50,028 nt of DNA. It comes from Bacteroidales bacterium (GTDB lineage: Bacteria > Bacteroidota > Bacteroidia > Bacteroidales > M50B96). The stretch lies in assembly GCA_021740905.1 (NCBI GenBank), contig JAIOYV010000051.1, forward strand, positions 1 through 50,028, read 5' to 3'. The position numbers and the translations under genes were made by a program. The notes beneath the pieces are model-generated. The model saw nothing but the letters and a program-made list of their open reading frames with translations. It was not told where the DNA came from and made no database searches. The first letter of the stretch is position 1. Every line of letters starts with the position of its first letter. Positions 8,610 through 16,354 of this stretch are shown piece by piece.

Positions 8610-9957
8610 AAATTTCAGGTTTCGCACTATTGTCAGGGTTTTGTTCCTGATTGCAACAATATTTTTATTGTTCTTCCTGATCTATAATACACAGTACCAT
8701 ACAAGTGCAGTTTTGATTGGCCTGTTGATAGTTGCCCAGGTAATCTGGCTCATTCAGTATGTAAACAAAACCAACCAATACCTGACCAGCTTTCTGGAGG
8801 CCATTAAATATTCCGAGTTCACCCGTTCGTTCGAGTTGAAAGGCCTGGGTAGTTCGTTCGACGAAATGAAGGGTGTTTTTAACAGTGTGATCAGCGAGTT
8901 TCAAAAAATCAGGGACGAGAAAGAAGAACAGTATTTTTTCCTTCAAAATGTGATCCAACACATTGGTATCAGTATGATAGCCTACCAGAAAAACGGCAAA
9001 GTCGAGATGTACAACAACGCCACAAAAAGGCTGTTCCGGAAAAGCAACCTTCGTTCGATTCAGGATTTGAACGATGTGTCGTCCGAATTAGTGGATGTTC
9101 TCCAGAAAATGCAAACCGGCGAAAAAGCCCTGGTGAAATTGCAGGATAATGATGACATCCTCCAGGTGGTGATTTATGCCAAGGAATTTAAGATACGTGA
9201 TCAAATGCTCACCCTCGTATCAATCCAGAATATCCAAAACGAGCTAGAGGAAAAGGAAATGGAGGCCTGGCAAAAATTGATCAGGGTGCTTACCCACGAA
9301 ATAATGAACTCCATAACCCCAATCGTTTCGCTGACATCAACAGTGAATGGAATGATAAATGATTTGAATGAGGACAAAGAAAGGCAGGTGCCGGCTGAAA
9401 TATCAGAGAGTTTCAACGACATCAAGGGCGCTTTGCAGACCATCAACAAACGTAGCTCGGGCTTGCTGCATTTTGTTGAGACTTACCGCAACCTGACACG
9501 CATCCCCAAACCCAATTTCACAATTTTCAAAGTATCCGATTTGTTCCAACATATTAAAAGCCTACTGAACGACAACATAAAAAAGGCCCATGTTGATTTT
9601 CAGGTAAGTATTGACCCGGTCGACCTTGAACTGACCGCCGACGAGGAATTGATCGAACAGGTTCTGATCAACCTGGTCAATAATTCGATCCATGCCCTGG
9701 CGAACACAAACGACCCGAAGATTGTTTTAAAAGCCTGGTTAAGCGAGCGGGCACAAATTATCATCCAGGTGGAAGACAATGGGCAGGGGATAATCCAGGA
9801 GGTGCTGGACAAAATATTCATCCCCTTTTTCACGACCAAACAAACAGGATCGGGCATTGGCCTGAGTCTGTCGAGACAGATTGTGCGTTTGCATGGGGGA
9901 ACCATATCGGCACGCTCGGAACCAAATGAAAAAACGGTGTTTACGATGAGGTTTTGA
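8599..9957 (+). CDS. Membrane sensor histidine kinase partner of the sigma-54 regulator
   Basis: The start at 8599 (MVYKNFRFRTIVRVLF) is chosen because it puts a positively charged N-terminus directly before two transmembrane helices; the open frame extends 22 codons further upstream into the regulator gene. The 452-residue protein has two membrane segments (about 10-60) with almost no periplasmic loop, a linker, a PAS-like domain (about 115-200), a HisKA dimerisation domain with phosphorylated H233 (VLTHEIMNSITPI), and a HATPase domain with N box (EQVLINLVNNSIHAL), G1 (VEDNGQGI), F box (IPFFTTK) and G2 (GSGIGLSL). The H-box HEIMNSITPI resembles the NtrY/NtrB group, matching the NtrC-type partner. 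It overlaps the regulator by 11 bases. With so little external sequence it probably senses an intracellular or membrane signal. A hairpin follows the stop codon. Confidence 0.93.
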   Translation: MVYKNFRFRTIVRVLFLIATIFLLFFLIYNTQYHTSAVLIGLLIVAQVIWLIQYVNKTNQYLTSFLEAIKYSEFTRSFELKGLGSSFDEMKGVFNSVISEFQKIRDEKEEQYFFLQNVIQHIGISMIAYQKNGKVEMYNNATKRLFRKSNLRSIQDLNDVSSELVDVLQKMQTGEKALVKLQDNDDILQVVIYAKEFKIRDQMLTLVSIQNIQNELEEKEMEAWQKLIRVLTHEIMNSITPIVSLTSTVNGMINDLNEDKERQVPAEISESFNDIKGALQTINKRSSGLLHFVETYRNLTRIPKPNFTIFKVSDLFQHIKSLLNDNIKKAHVDFQVSIDPVDLELTADEELIEQVLINLVNNSIHALANTNDPKIVLKAWLSERAQIIIQVEDNGQGIIQEVLDKIFIPFFTTKQTGSGIGLSLSRQIVRLHGGTISARSEPNEKTVFTMRF

Positions 9958-9974
9958 TTCCCCGGGAGGGGAAT
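9957..9974 (+). terminator. GC-rich hairpin after the kinase gene
   Basis: ATTCCCC and GGGGAAT form a perfect 7-bp stem with a GGGA loop starting at the stop codon of the kinase. No run of T follows, so it may stabilise the transcript end or act as a weak terminator rather than a classic intrinsic terminator. Confidence 0.4.
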
Positions 9975-10041
9975 AGTTGAGTAGGGAGAGTGAGTTAATT
10001 GAGGTTAAAAAGGCATGGCTGGTTGCTTGAGATATATTGGC

Positions 10042-10332
10042 CTAAGCTTCGACCTTGCCACTATATAAATCCCAGATAGGGAAAATGAGGTCGTAATCGT
10101 TCCAGTTTAAATTTCCATCCTTGATTTCAAATTCTGAAAATTTATTTTCATCAAGGTATTTTTTTATTGATGGGTGTAATGATTTAGAAAGAAAAGGTTT
10201 AAAATCTACGAGCTTTTCAGAACCATCATTAAAATGAACCCTGATTGCATAATCGGATAAATATTTTGCAGTTGCAATTTTCAGATTTTGCAAGTCAGTA
10301 TCATAGTCCTTATAATCTATTCGAATTTTCAT
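10042..10332 (-). CDS. DUF2442-like protein, second gene of a toxin-antitoxin-like pair
   Basis: The 96-residue protein has the pattern of DUF2442: a beta-rich N-terminus, a segment reading AIRVHFNDGSEKLVDFKPFL and the end NWNDYDLIFPIWDLY. Its ATG overlaps the stop of the upstream DUF4160-like gene (TAATG), so the two are translationally coupled. DUF4160 and DUF2442 genes are very often adjacent and have been regarded as a possible toxin-antitoxin system, with DUF2442 proteins thought to bind DNA; this is family context and not shown by this sequence. The pair is flanked by plus-strand genes with their own promoters, consistent with an independent cassette. Confidence 0.75.
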   Translation of the reverse strand: MKIRIDYKDYDTDLQNLKIATAKYLSDYAIRVHFNDGSEKLVDFKPFLSKSLHPSIKKYLDENKFSEFEIKDGNLNWNDYDLIFPIWDLYSGKVEA

Positions 10333-10634
10333 TATAGTCTTTTTGTGATTCGTTCAAATTCAATGTCTTTATGATAAACAAAATAATTGATCCATTTTTC
10401 TACAATTTTATCAGCATATTTTTCCAGGAAAGACTCAAAATCTTTCAGATCCTTACCCCTAAGCGGTTTTGAACCTTTTATATTGCTCACTTTAATCTCT
10501 GATATTTCTCCATTTACGATATAAAACTCTGCTTTACTTTCAAATTCTGCCTTTTTAGCATGAACATGTATCGGTTCATGTTCATTAGAGTAGAAAAAAA
10601 TTAGTATTCCTAAGTATTCAAATATCTTTGGCAT
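10332..10634 (-). CDS. DUF4160-like protein, first gene of a toxin-antitoxin-like pair
   Basis: The 100-residue product begins MPKIFEYLGILIFFYSNEHEPIH and continues HVHAKKAEFESKAEF, the hallmark of DUF4160 (a short strand followed by an N/D-E-H-xP-H-H motif). The protein is small, soluble and of unknown biochemical activity. It precedes the DUF2442-like gene with a one-base overlap. A Bacteroidota -7 box lies 20-30 bases upstream of its start on the same strand. I infer that the two proteins work together; which of them, if either, is toxic cannot be told from sequence. Confidence 0.75.
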   Translation of the reverse strand: MPKIFEYLGILIFFYSNEHEPIHVHAKKAEFESKAEFYIVNGEISEIKVSNIKGSKPLRGKDLKDFESFLEKYADKIVEKWINYFVYHKDIEFERITKRL

Positions 10635-10654
10635 AATTCCACAAATTGTATTTG

Positions 10655-10662
10655 CAAATTTA
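10655..10662 (-). promoter_or_regulatory. -7 promoter box for the DUF4160/DUF2442 pair
   Basis: On the minus strand this reads TAAATTTG, an exact match to TAnnTTTG, about 20 bases upstream of the DUF4160 start codon. No TTTG is found at the ideal distance, so the -33 element is weak. Confidence 0.45.
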
Positions 10663-10722
10663 CATAATTTGCTTTTACAATCATAGTTTCACTGATCTAA
10701 AGCTTAGGTCTAAAAAAATGTC

Positions 10723-10730
10723 TAATTTTG
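10723..10730 (+). promoter_or_regulatory. -7 promoter box for the isochorismatase-family gene
   Basis: TAATTTTG matches TAnnTTTG and lies 26 bases before the ATG at 10757, a usual distance for this phylum. The -33 element is not recognisable. Confidence 0.45.
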
Positions 10731-10756
10731 AAAAGTAAACTTAAAAACAAAATACG

Positions 10757-11299
10757 ATGAGAATACATAAAGATGAAACCATAGCCGTAATAATTGACAT
10801 CCAGGGGGCTTTGTTTCCTCATATCCACGAAAATGAGAAACTTGAAAAAAACACCATCAAGTTAATCGAGGGTTTAAAGGCAATCGGGATCCCAATTACG
10901 GTGACCCAGCAATACACTGCCGCATTGAAGCCCACTATACCTTCAGTTTCGGAAACCATTGGCGAATATCACCCGATTGAAAAGATGGCCTTTAGTTGCT
11001 GCGATGAGCCAATGTTCGACGAAAATTTGGCTCTATCTTCAAAACGGAATGTGATTATTGCCGGCATCGAATCCCATGTCTGCGTCCTGCAAACCGTAAT
11101 CGACCTGATCGACCGGGCATACAAGCCGGTGGTGGTGGAAGACTGTGTGTCATCGCGCAACCCTAACGACAAGAAAATAGCAATCGAACGGATGCGGAAA
11201 GAAGGGGCAATTATCACTACTTACGAATCCATTCTTTTCGAATTGTTGCGGTATTCTGGGACGGCAGAGTTTAAGGCAATTTCCAAAATAGTGAAATGA
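10757..11299 (+). CDS. Isochorismatase-family cysteine hydrolase
   Basis: The 180-residue protein has the catalytic triad of the isochorismatase/nicotinamidase superfamily: D14 (VIIDIQGAL), K76 (IEKMAFSC) and C109 in AGIESHVCVLQT, with the usual cis-peptide region before the cysteine. The length and the ESHVCV signature place it with the YcaC-like stand-alone hydrolases. These cleave amide or vinyl-ether bonds of small molecules, but the substrate is not predictable; nicotinamidases usually carry a DxxxH metal site that I do not see here. It is cytosolic, monocistronic and followed convergently by a minus-strand gene that ends eight bases later. C81 and C82 are a noticeable CC pair near the active-site region. 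Confidence 0.88.
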   Translation: MRIHKDETIAVIIDIQGALFPHIHENEKLEKNTIKLIEGLKAIGIPITVTQQYTAALKPTIPSVSETIGEYHPIEKMAFSCCDEPMFDENLALSSKRNVIIAGIESHVCVLQTVIDLIDRAYKPVVVEDCVSSRNPNDKKIAIERMRKEGAIITTYESILFELLRYSGTAEFKAISKIVK

Positions 11300-11306
11300 G
11301 GGACAA

Positions 11307-12026
11307 CTAGTCTTGACCCTCTTCCATCTTTTTCCTGATAAACAAACTCTTCATCAAATCTTCTTCCTGGGGGCTCACCTTCAGTTTTTCTTTGTTGTCG
11401 TTTTGATACTTCTGGCGGATCAAAGCCAGCGCAAGTGGAATAATTGCCGTGATTGGCACCATTGCATCAGGCGGCAGGAGGCCCTTATATTCGGTTCCCA
11501 TCTGCGCTTTTTGAAGGGCGTACCTTTGGTTCATTTCGGCATCCCAGGTAGCCTCCCGGGTATTTCTGGCCTGATACCCTAAAATATTGAGGTTGTTTTT
11601 CGCATTACGGATATCTTTGTCCTGTGGCAGGGGCTGGGCCATCAGGCTTTCGAGGCTCATCAAGCGGGGGTAGACCACTACTTCGGCCACATTCACCGTA
11701 TCCTGAACCAGAAAAATTCCTACCAGCATGTCGGGATTGTCAATGGTATCACTTATTATCCAATTGGCTTTTTTGTACGAGATATGGCTGAATATCAACG
11801 TATCGCCCGTGCGCACCCATATTGAGAACCCTCCATCTAATGCACTCGTGGTTTTTATCTCTTTTCCGGTGATGTGTACTTCCGAAATCGCTGTCAAGCT
11901 AACCGCATCGTACACGGCCCCGGTAAAATGGATGGAATCGCGCTGGATGGTCTGGCCCCACACCGAACCACAAATTTCAACGAAAAGAAAAAGTATCAGA
12001 ATAAATTTTGAAAATATTTTTTTCAT
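11307..12026 (-). CDS. Exported protein with carboxypeptidase-regulatory-like domain
   Basis: The 239-residue product has a strong signal peptide (MKKIFSKFILILFLFVEICG to VWGQ). Residues 30-115 fit the CarboxypepD_reg-like beta-sandwich common in Bacteroidota outer-membrane systems: FTGAVYDAVSLTAISEVHI, then DGGFSIWV, GDTLIFSHISYKK and VAEVVVYP. The second half is charged and helical with no recognised motif. Such domains usually occur at the N-terminus of TonB-dependent receptors; here the domain stands alone, so a periplasmic binding or envelope role is possible. No partner gene is evident: it is convergent with the isochorismatase-family gene and divergent from the DUF433 pair. Similar short proteins are annotated as hypothetical in this phylum. 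Confidence 0.75.
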   Translation of the reverse strand: MKKIFSKFILILFLFVEICGSVWGQTIQRDSIHFTGAVYDAVSLTAISEVHITGKEIKTTSALDGGFSIWVRTGDTLIFSHISYKKANWIISDTIDNPDMLVGIFLVQDTVNVAEVVVYPRLMSLESLMAQPLPQDKDIRNAKNNLNILGYQARNTREATWDAEMNQRYALQKAQMGTEYKGLLPPDAMVPITAIIPLALALIRQKYQNDNKEKLKVSPQEEDLMKSLFIRKKMEEGQD

Positions 12027-12145
12027 CGAACAAAATTTAAAAAACTATCAAGAAATACTATAAAACGACATACAAATATACGGGATGTAGTTTAATGCAA
12101 CACTGATTCGTCGAATTGAAATTGAATATCTTCATAATTATTCAT

Positions 12146-12153
12146 TATCTTTA
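12146..12153 (+). promoter_or_regulatory. -7 promoter box for the DUF433/DUF5615 pair
   Basis: TATCTTTA (one mismatch to TAnnTTTG) lies about 30 bases before the chosen start at 12184. Its position supports that start over the in-frame ATG at 12154, which would leave no leader. Confidence 0.4.
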
Positions 12154-12183
12154 TTGATTGAATTTTGGATAAAAATTATTAAA

Positions 12184-12417
12184 ATGGACAGATCAATTAA
12201 TGTAGACAAGGAGATTTTGGGCGGCACACCTGTTTTTGCAGGCACCCGTGTCCCAGTGAAAAATCTTTTTGATTATTTAGAGGAAGGAGAAAATATTGCT
12301 GAGTTTCTCGAAGATTTTCCATCTGTCAGCAATGCTCAGGTGAATGCAGTTCTTCAGCTTTCAAATCAATTATTGGAAACTTTAAAGCAAGTGGCTCATG
12401 AAAATATTGCTGGATGA
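12184..12417 (+). CDS. DUF433-family antitoxin-like protein
   Basis: The product (77 residues from MDRSINVDKEILGG) shows the DUF433 signature: a strand, then GGTPVFAGTRVPVKNLFDYL and a helical end. DUF433 proteins have a winged-helix-like fold and commonly sit directly before a PIN-like gene, where they are the presumed DNA-binding antitoxin. An in-frame ATG 30 bases upstream exists but adds unconserved hydrophobic sequence and coincides with the promoter. The downstream toxin-like gene starts 20 bases before this gene ends, which indicates translational coupling. Confidence 0.85.
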   Translation: MDRSINVDKEILGGTPVFAGTRVPVKNLFDYLEEGENIAEFLEDFPSVSNAQVNAVLQLSNQLLETLKQVAHENIAG

Positions 12418-12721
12418 GTGCGTTACCAAAAAGGCAAAGAAATTACTCCTCGAATTCGATGTGTTTACTGTTTATGAGGTTGGCTTTAGCGGTTTAAAAA
12501 ATGGGAAACTACTTGCTGAAGCGGAAAATTCAGGTTTTGATATCCTATTAACTATCGACAAAAATATTGACTACCAACAAAACATAGGCAATTTTAAACT
12601 TGCCATAGTAGTACTTGATGTTGTAAGAAGTAGTATTAAATACATAGAAGAACTTATCCCTAAATTCAAAAATCAGATCAATACTATTGAAAAAGGGAAA
12701 TCGTATCGTATTGAAAAGTAA
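12398..12721 (+). CDS. DUF5615 (PIN-like) toxin-like protein
   Basis: The 107-residue protein begins MKILLDECVTKKAKKLL and has a central DILLTIDKNIDYQQN stretch, the pattern of DUF5615/Mut7-C-type PIN-like proteins, in which acidic residues (here D7, E8 and the TIDKN aspartate) line a presumed nuclease centre. It overlaps the DUF433 gene by 20 bases, the standard arrangement for this toxin-antitoxin-like pair. The likely role is RNA cleavage held in check by the DUF433 protein; this is inferred from the family pairing, and activity of these proteins is poorly documented. Confidence 0.82.
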   Translation: MKILLDECVTKKAKKLLLEFDVFTVYEVGFSGLKNGKLLAEAENSGFDILLTIDKNIDYQQNIGNFKLAIVVLDVVRSSIKYIEELIPKFKNQINTIEKGKSYRIEK

Positions 12722-12809
12722 AGGATAAAAGATTGGTTTTAATTTAAAAAAAGATTTCGCAAGCCATTGATAAAATCATTTACAAAGGCGATTCGTCAAT
12801 ACATTAACC

Positions 12810-13625
12810 TCACTCCAACACAAAATACAACAAATTCTTCACAAGCAAAGCCGGTTGCTCAGCATGAACCCAATGCCCGGCTTTGGGGACAGTCACAACC
12901 TCGGCAAAAGGAAAAATGGTAAGAATAATGTTGTCGATGTCCTCATCAAGGATGTACTGCGAGTTGGCCCCCCGGATAAACAATACCGGAAAACCAACAA
13001 TGCCATTGCCTTTCTCGAAATCTTTTTCGCACATCCCTTCAAGGATGTGGGGCATGTTGCGATCAAGTGCATCCACATTAAGGCTCCAGTTGTAGCTGTT
13101 GTCTTTATTGCGGTGCAGGTTTTTCATCAGGAATTGTCGCACTCTTTCGTTTGGAATCGACTTGGCCAGCTCCTCTCCTACTTCTTCCCGGGATGTGATT
13201 TTTGAAAAATCAACCTGTTTCATGGCCGTGATAATTTGCTTGTGGTTGATCGTTTTCAGACTGGCCTCGCCGGGTGTGTTGTACGATTTTGGGGCAATAT
13301 CGACCACAATCAACGAACTTATCCTTTCGGGATAATCGCGGGCAAAGAACATGGCTGTTTTTCCCCCCATCGAATGACCCACCAGCACAGCCTTTTCAAT
13401 TTGCATCTTGTCCATGAATTCGAGCAAGTCATCCTTCATCAACTCATAATTATGTTCATCGCTATGCGGCGAACGGCCATGATTACGCTGATCCAACAAA
13501 TATACTTCAAAGTGCTCGGATAGAGATTTAGCCACCGTAACCCAATTGTCGGAAGCTCCATACAAGCCATGAACGACTATGAGGGGAGGTTTGGCCTCGC
13601 CATATTTTCTGTAGAATAATTCCAT
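12810..13625 (-). CDS. Alpha/beta hydrolase (YbfF-like esterase)
   Basis: This 271-residue cytosolic enzyme has the alpha/beta hydrolase core: oxyanion region VVHGLYGASDNW (17-28), DQRNHGRSPHS (45-55), nucleophile S85 in GHSMGG, an acidic residue around the VLFIRGANSQYI strand, and catalytic H251 (KAGHWVHAEQP). The DQRNHG and GHSMGG combination is that of the YbfF/ABHD11-type acyl esterase group. The substrate is unknown, likely a short acyl ester or thioester. It is monocistronic, with a consensus -7 box just upstream. Confidence 0.9.
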   Translation of the reverse strand: MELFYRKYGEAKPPLIVVHGLYGASDNWVTVAKSLSEHFEVYLLDQRNHGRSPHSDEHNYELMKDDLLEFMDKMQIEKAVLVGHSMGGKTAMFFARDYPERISSLIVVDIAPKSYNTPGEASLKTINHKQIITAMKQVDFSKITSREEVGEELAKSIPNERVRQFLMKNLHRNKDNSYNWSLNVDALDRNMPHILEGMCEKDFEKGNGIVGFPVLFIRGANSQYILDEDIDNIILTIFPFAEVVTVPKAGHWVHAEQPALLVKNLLYFVLE

Positions 13626-13645
13626 AAGTTTTCCTCAAAATGGAA

Positions 13646-13653
13646 CAAAGATA
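13646..13653 (-). promoter_or_regulatory. -7 promoter box for the alpha/beta hydrolase
   Basis: Reads TATCTTTG on the minus strand, an exact TAnnTTTG match, about 20 bases upstream of the start codon at 13625. No clear -33 element. Confidence 0.5.
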
Positions 13654-13759
13654 TTAAGCAAAATTTAAAGTTGTGTGAAAATTTTGAAACCAATTCATGT
13701 TTACAAATACTGTTTTGCGAAAAAATCAATAAAGATTCAATTTTGTATAAACATTATTT

Positions 13760-13767
13760 TATCTTTA
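13760..13767 (+). promoter_or_regulatory. Candidate -7 box for the orphan antitoxin-like gene
   Basis: TATCTTTA lies about 22 bases before the ATA codon where related proteins would start, so promoter and coding frame are consistently spaced even though the start codon is not standard. Confidence 0.35.
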
Positions 13768-13788
13768 CATAGACTAAAAAGAAGAAGT

Positions 13789-13998
13789 ATAAAACAAGTC
13801 CTGCTAAATATCCCTGATAATAAGTATCTTGCTTTTATTAGCCATTTAAAAAGTAGGTTTGCTGACATTCAGGTGAAAGAAAAAAAATCGAAGACTTCAA
13901 TATTAAATGAAGAGGGCAGCAACTATGAAATAATGACTTTGTCAGAAATAAGCCTTTCGGAGGATTGGCTATCCGATGAAGATAAAAGGTGGGACTGA
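13789..13998 (+). pseudogene. Orphan antitoxin-like gene lacking a normal start codon
   Basis: From 13789 the frame reads IKQVLLNIPDNKYLAFISHL and ends SLSEDWLSDEDKRWD. Many short Bacteroidota antitoxin-like proteins begin MKQVLLNIPDNK and end with a SLAEDWLSEEDxxW motif, so this is almost certainly such a gene. At the expected initiator position there is ATA instead of ATG. The only start upstream in frame is a GTG at 13675 that would add 38 unconserved residues and lies upstream of the likely promoter box. No toxin gene follows: downstream only a 20-codon open frame is present. I read it as an inactive or poorly translated remnant of a toxin-antitoxin locus. The family assignment is from recall of typical sequences. 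Confidence 0.5.
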
Positions 13999-14272
13999 TT
14001 ATCTCAAAACATACGGCTGTAAATTCCGGCTTCCAGACATTGGTTATTAATAAGATTATGAACCTTATAGAATAAGGGCAAGATCCATGAAAAGAAGAAT
14101 GATTGTACTTACGGTAATTATTTTCACATTAGGACTTATTCAGAACTTCCATTTGACAAGCTGAGTTTTGACCGTAAGTTTATCAACACTGAGTTCTAAT
14201 TGAAATATAGTAGCTTTGGGAAGTTCCCATATTTTCGCTTTCTTGCTATTTGAAACTAATAACAAAATCTTT

Positions 14273-14722
14273 ATGAAAACAATCTTAGTGTATTTGTTGA
14301 CTGGCTACTTCCTTTTTTCCTTTTCCTTTAACACTTATGCCCAAAACCCCGGCGACCGGATTATCGGCAAATGGAACACCGAAGAAAACAAGTCGGTGAT
14401 CGAGATTTATAAGAAAGGCGACAAATACTGTGGGAAGATAATCTGGATGAAGAACCCCAATGAAAATGGTCAACCAAAATTGGACAAAGAAAACCCGGAT
14501 GAAAACCTAAGAAGCCGAACCATCCTGAATCTTGAGATTATGACCAACCTTGAATTCGACGAGGACAACGAATGGGAAGATGGCGACATATATGACCCTG
14601 AATCGGGCAATACCTACAGTTGCATGATAACCCTTACCACACCTGACAAGATTGACATGCGGGGGTATTTGGGGTTTTCGCTTTTTGGCAGGACAACTGT
14701 GTGGACAAGGAAGAAGGAGTAG
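14273..14722 (+). CDS. DUF2147 exported protein
   Basis: I place the start at 14273 (MKTILVYLLTGYFLFSFSF) because it opens a clear signal peptide ending at TYAQ; the frame is open 19 codons further upstream without signal-like sequence. The mature protein shows the DUF2147 pattern: IIGKWNTEENKSVIEIYKKG, then YCGKIIWMKNPN, a central GDIYDPESGNTYSC and the end DMRGYLGFSLFGRTTVWTR. DUF2147 proteins are small lipocalin-like beta-barrels located in the periplasm, of unknown ligand. It is followed 52 bases later by a PLP enzyme gene in the same direction, across a short GGAGTAAT repeat; a shared role is not implied. Confidence 0.88.
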   Translation: MKTILVYLLTGYFLFSFSFNTYAQNPGDRIIGKWNTEENKSVIEIYKKGDKYCGKIIWMKNPNENGQPKLDKENPDENLRSRTILNLEIMTNLEFDEDNEWEDGDIYDPESGNTYSCMITLTTPDKIDMRGYLGFSLFGRTTVWTRKKE

Positions 14723-14730
14723 AAGAAAAA

Positions 14731-14762
14731 GGAGTTTTGGAGTAATGGAGTAATGGAGTAAA
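14731..14762. repeat. GGAGTAAT direct repeats
   Basis: Three successive copies of a unit like TTGGAGTAATGGAGTAATGG fill the gap between two genes. Related sequence occurs at 19291-19358 and 27484-27550. Confidence 0.4.
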
Positions 14763-14774
14763 AATCGAACAAAC

Positions 14775-15839
14775 ATGCAACTTATTCGGCCCACACTATT
14801 GATCGACAAACAGAAATGCCTCCGAAACATCGAAAGCATGGCTAAAAAAGCAAAGGAGAATTCGCTTGTTTTCCGGCCTCATTTCAAGACCCATCAATCA
14901 GTTGAAGTGGGTGAGTATTTCCTTGATTTTGGTGTGGAGGCCATTACGGTATCATCCGTTGAAATGGCTGAACAATTTGCCAGGGCAGGTTGGCAGGACA
15001 TGACCATTGCTTTTCCCCTGAACATCCATGAACTTCCCAGTATTAACCACCTTGCCGAAAACTGTAGCATCAACATCCTTGTTGAAAACACGGAGGTTTT
15101 TCCTTTCATCAAAAAAGAAATTAAAAACAAGATTGGCTATTTTATTAAGATAGATGCAGGGTATGGAAGAACAGGGTTGGATTTTAAAAACACAGACCTG
15201 ATCGATTCGATTTTATCGGAAGGAGAAAATTCATCTATGCTATCGTTCAAAGGTTTTCTCATTCATTCGGGAAATACCTATCATGCTAATACAGTGGATG
15301 AGATCCTGCAAATCCATGCCCATAACCTGGGTGCTATAAGCCATCTGAAATCGAGATATAAAAAACAATATCCTGATATGATTGCATCCATTGGCGATAC
15401 TCCTTCGTGCAGTCTGGCCAATGACTTTTTGGGCGTTGATGAAATCCGCCCGGGTAATTTTGTCTATTACGATGTCATGCAATATTTCCTGGGGTCGTGC
15501 CAATTGGAAAACATAGCTGTTTGTGTGGCCTGTCCCGTGGTTGCCATTCACAAAGGAAGGAACGAAGTGGTGGTGCATGGCGGGGCTGTGCATCTCTCGA
15601 AAGAATCAATCGAAGTGAATGGACAAAAGATTTTCGGATTACCAGTAAAATTGCTTTCAATCGGCTGGAAATTTTTGGATGAAGGCAATTTCGTAAAGTC
15701 CCTTTCGCAGGAACATGGTATTATCAAACTTTCACCAGAGGAAATTGAAAAAATCAATATTGGGGATTTTATTGGAATCATACCTGTTCATTCCTGCCTT
15801 ACTGCCAATTTATTAAGAGACCATCAGGTTTTCGTGTAA
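14775..15839 (+). CDS. D-threonine aldolase / D-serine dehydratase-like PLP enzyme
   Basis: This 354-residue fold-type III PLP enzyme has the N-terminal alanine-racemase-like barrel with K38 in FRPHFKTHQS as the Schiff-base lysine, a conserved VSSVEMAEQFARAG stretch and YFIKIDAGYGRTGL. The C-terminal beta-domain holds the metal pair H339 and C341 in PVHSCLTANLL, which in D-serine dehydratase and D-threonine aldolase binds Zn or Mn and activates the substrate hydroxyl. The expected reaction is cleavage or dehydration of a D-beta-hydroxy amino acid; sequence alone does not separate D-threonine aldolase from D-serine dehydratase. Length is slightly short of the eukaryotic DSD1 type and normal for bacterial members. 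It is cytosolic and probably has its own promoter. Confidence 0.87.
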   Translation: MQLIRPTLLIDKQKCLRNIESMAKKAKENSLVFRPHFKTHQSVEVGEYFLDFGVEAITVSSVEMAEQFARAGWQDMTIAFPLNIHELPSINHLAENCSINILVENTEVFPFIKKEIKNKIGYFIKIDAGYGRTGLDFKNTDLIDSILSEGENSSMLSFKGFLIHSGNTYHANTVDEILQIHAHNLGAISHLKSRYKKQYPDMIASIGDTPSCSLANDFLGVDEIRPGNFVYYDVMQYFLGSCQLENIAVCVACPVVAIHKGRNEVVVHGGAVHLSKESIEVNGQKIFGLPVKLLSIGWKFLDEGNFVKSLSQEHGIIKLSPEEIEKINIGDFIGIIPVHSCLTANLLRDHQVFV

Positions 15840-15920
15840 GTGGCTATATTGAATTGGTCTTTTGATGTAGATGAAATAATTGGATTGGTCTTCAAACCAA
15901 AAAAGTAAATTGAAAATATA

Positions 15921-15951
15921 TTTGAATGTGTAAATAATTATCCTACTTTTG
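15921..15951 (+). promoter_or_regulatory. Complete Bacteroidota promoter of rpmH
   Basis: TTTG at 15921-15924 and TACTTTTG at 15944-15951 are separated by exactly 19 bases, matching TTTG-N19-TAnnTTTG. Transcription would start near 15957, about 38 bases before the rpmH ATG. Confidence 0.75.
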
Positions 15952-15994
15952 CAGTCCGAAAAAATAAGAAGAAAAACGATAAAATATAAGATAG

Positions 15995-16153
15995 ATGAAA
16001 AGGACATTTCAACCATCGAACAGGAAGAGAAAAAACAAGCATGGCTTTCGCGAAAGAATGTCGACTGTCAACGGCCAAAAAGTGATCAAGGCTCGTAGGG
16101 CCAAAGGACGGAAAAAGCTTACTGTTTCTGACGAACCTCGTCATAAGGTTTAG
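15995..16153 (+). CDS. rpmH: 50S ribosomal protein L34
   Basis: The 52-codon frame begins [19 protein letters not shown] and continues with the highly conserved [20 protein letters not shown] block, so the identification is essentially certain. L34 binds 23S rRNA in the large subunit. The length (52) is normal for Bacteroidota, with the short acidic-then-basic end DEPRHKV. A perfect phylum-type promoter lies directly upstream. In many bacteria rpmH is followed by rnpA and yidC; here the next gene on the strand is an aminotransferase 200 bases later, so the classic rpmH-rnpA operon is not present, as is usual in this phylum. Confidence 0.97.
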   Translation: MKRTFQPSNRKRKNKHGFRERMSTVNGQKVIKARRAKGRKKLTVSDEPRHKV

Positions 16154-16354
16154 ATAATAAATTAGGTTTTGTAATGCAGATGGGTAAAAATCGACAGGTT
16201 TTTACCTTTTTTTGTTTGCTGCAACTCAAGGTCTTTTTCAATCCTTTTCAATCACTCTATCACTTCAAACTTTTATAATCTATCTCCCTTTTGCTTTTGC
16301 AAAGTAGTTAAGATTCTGTATAATTGTATCAATAATCTAACTAAAAAAAAGAGC

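Noticed and set aside
14087-14164. 25-codon hydrophobic open frame (MKRRMIVLTVIIFTLGLIQN)
   Set aside because: It looks like a signal peptide without a mature protein; no continuation in any frame and no recognisable relative.
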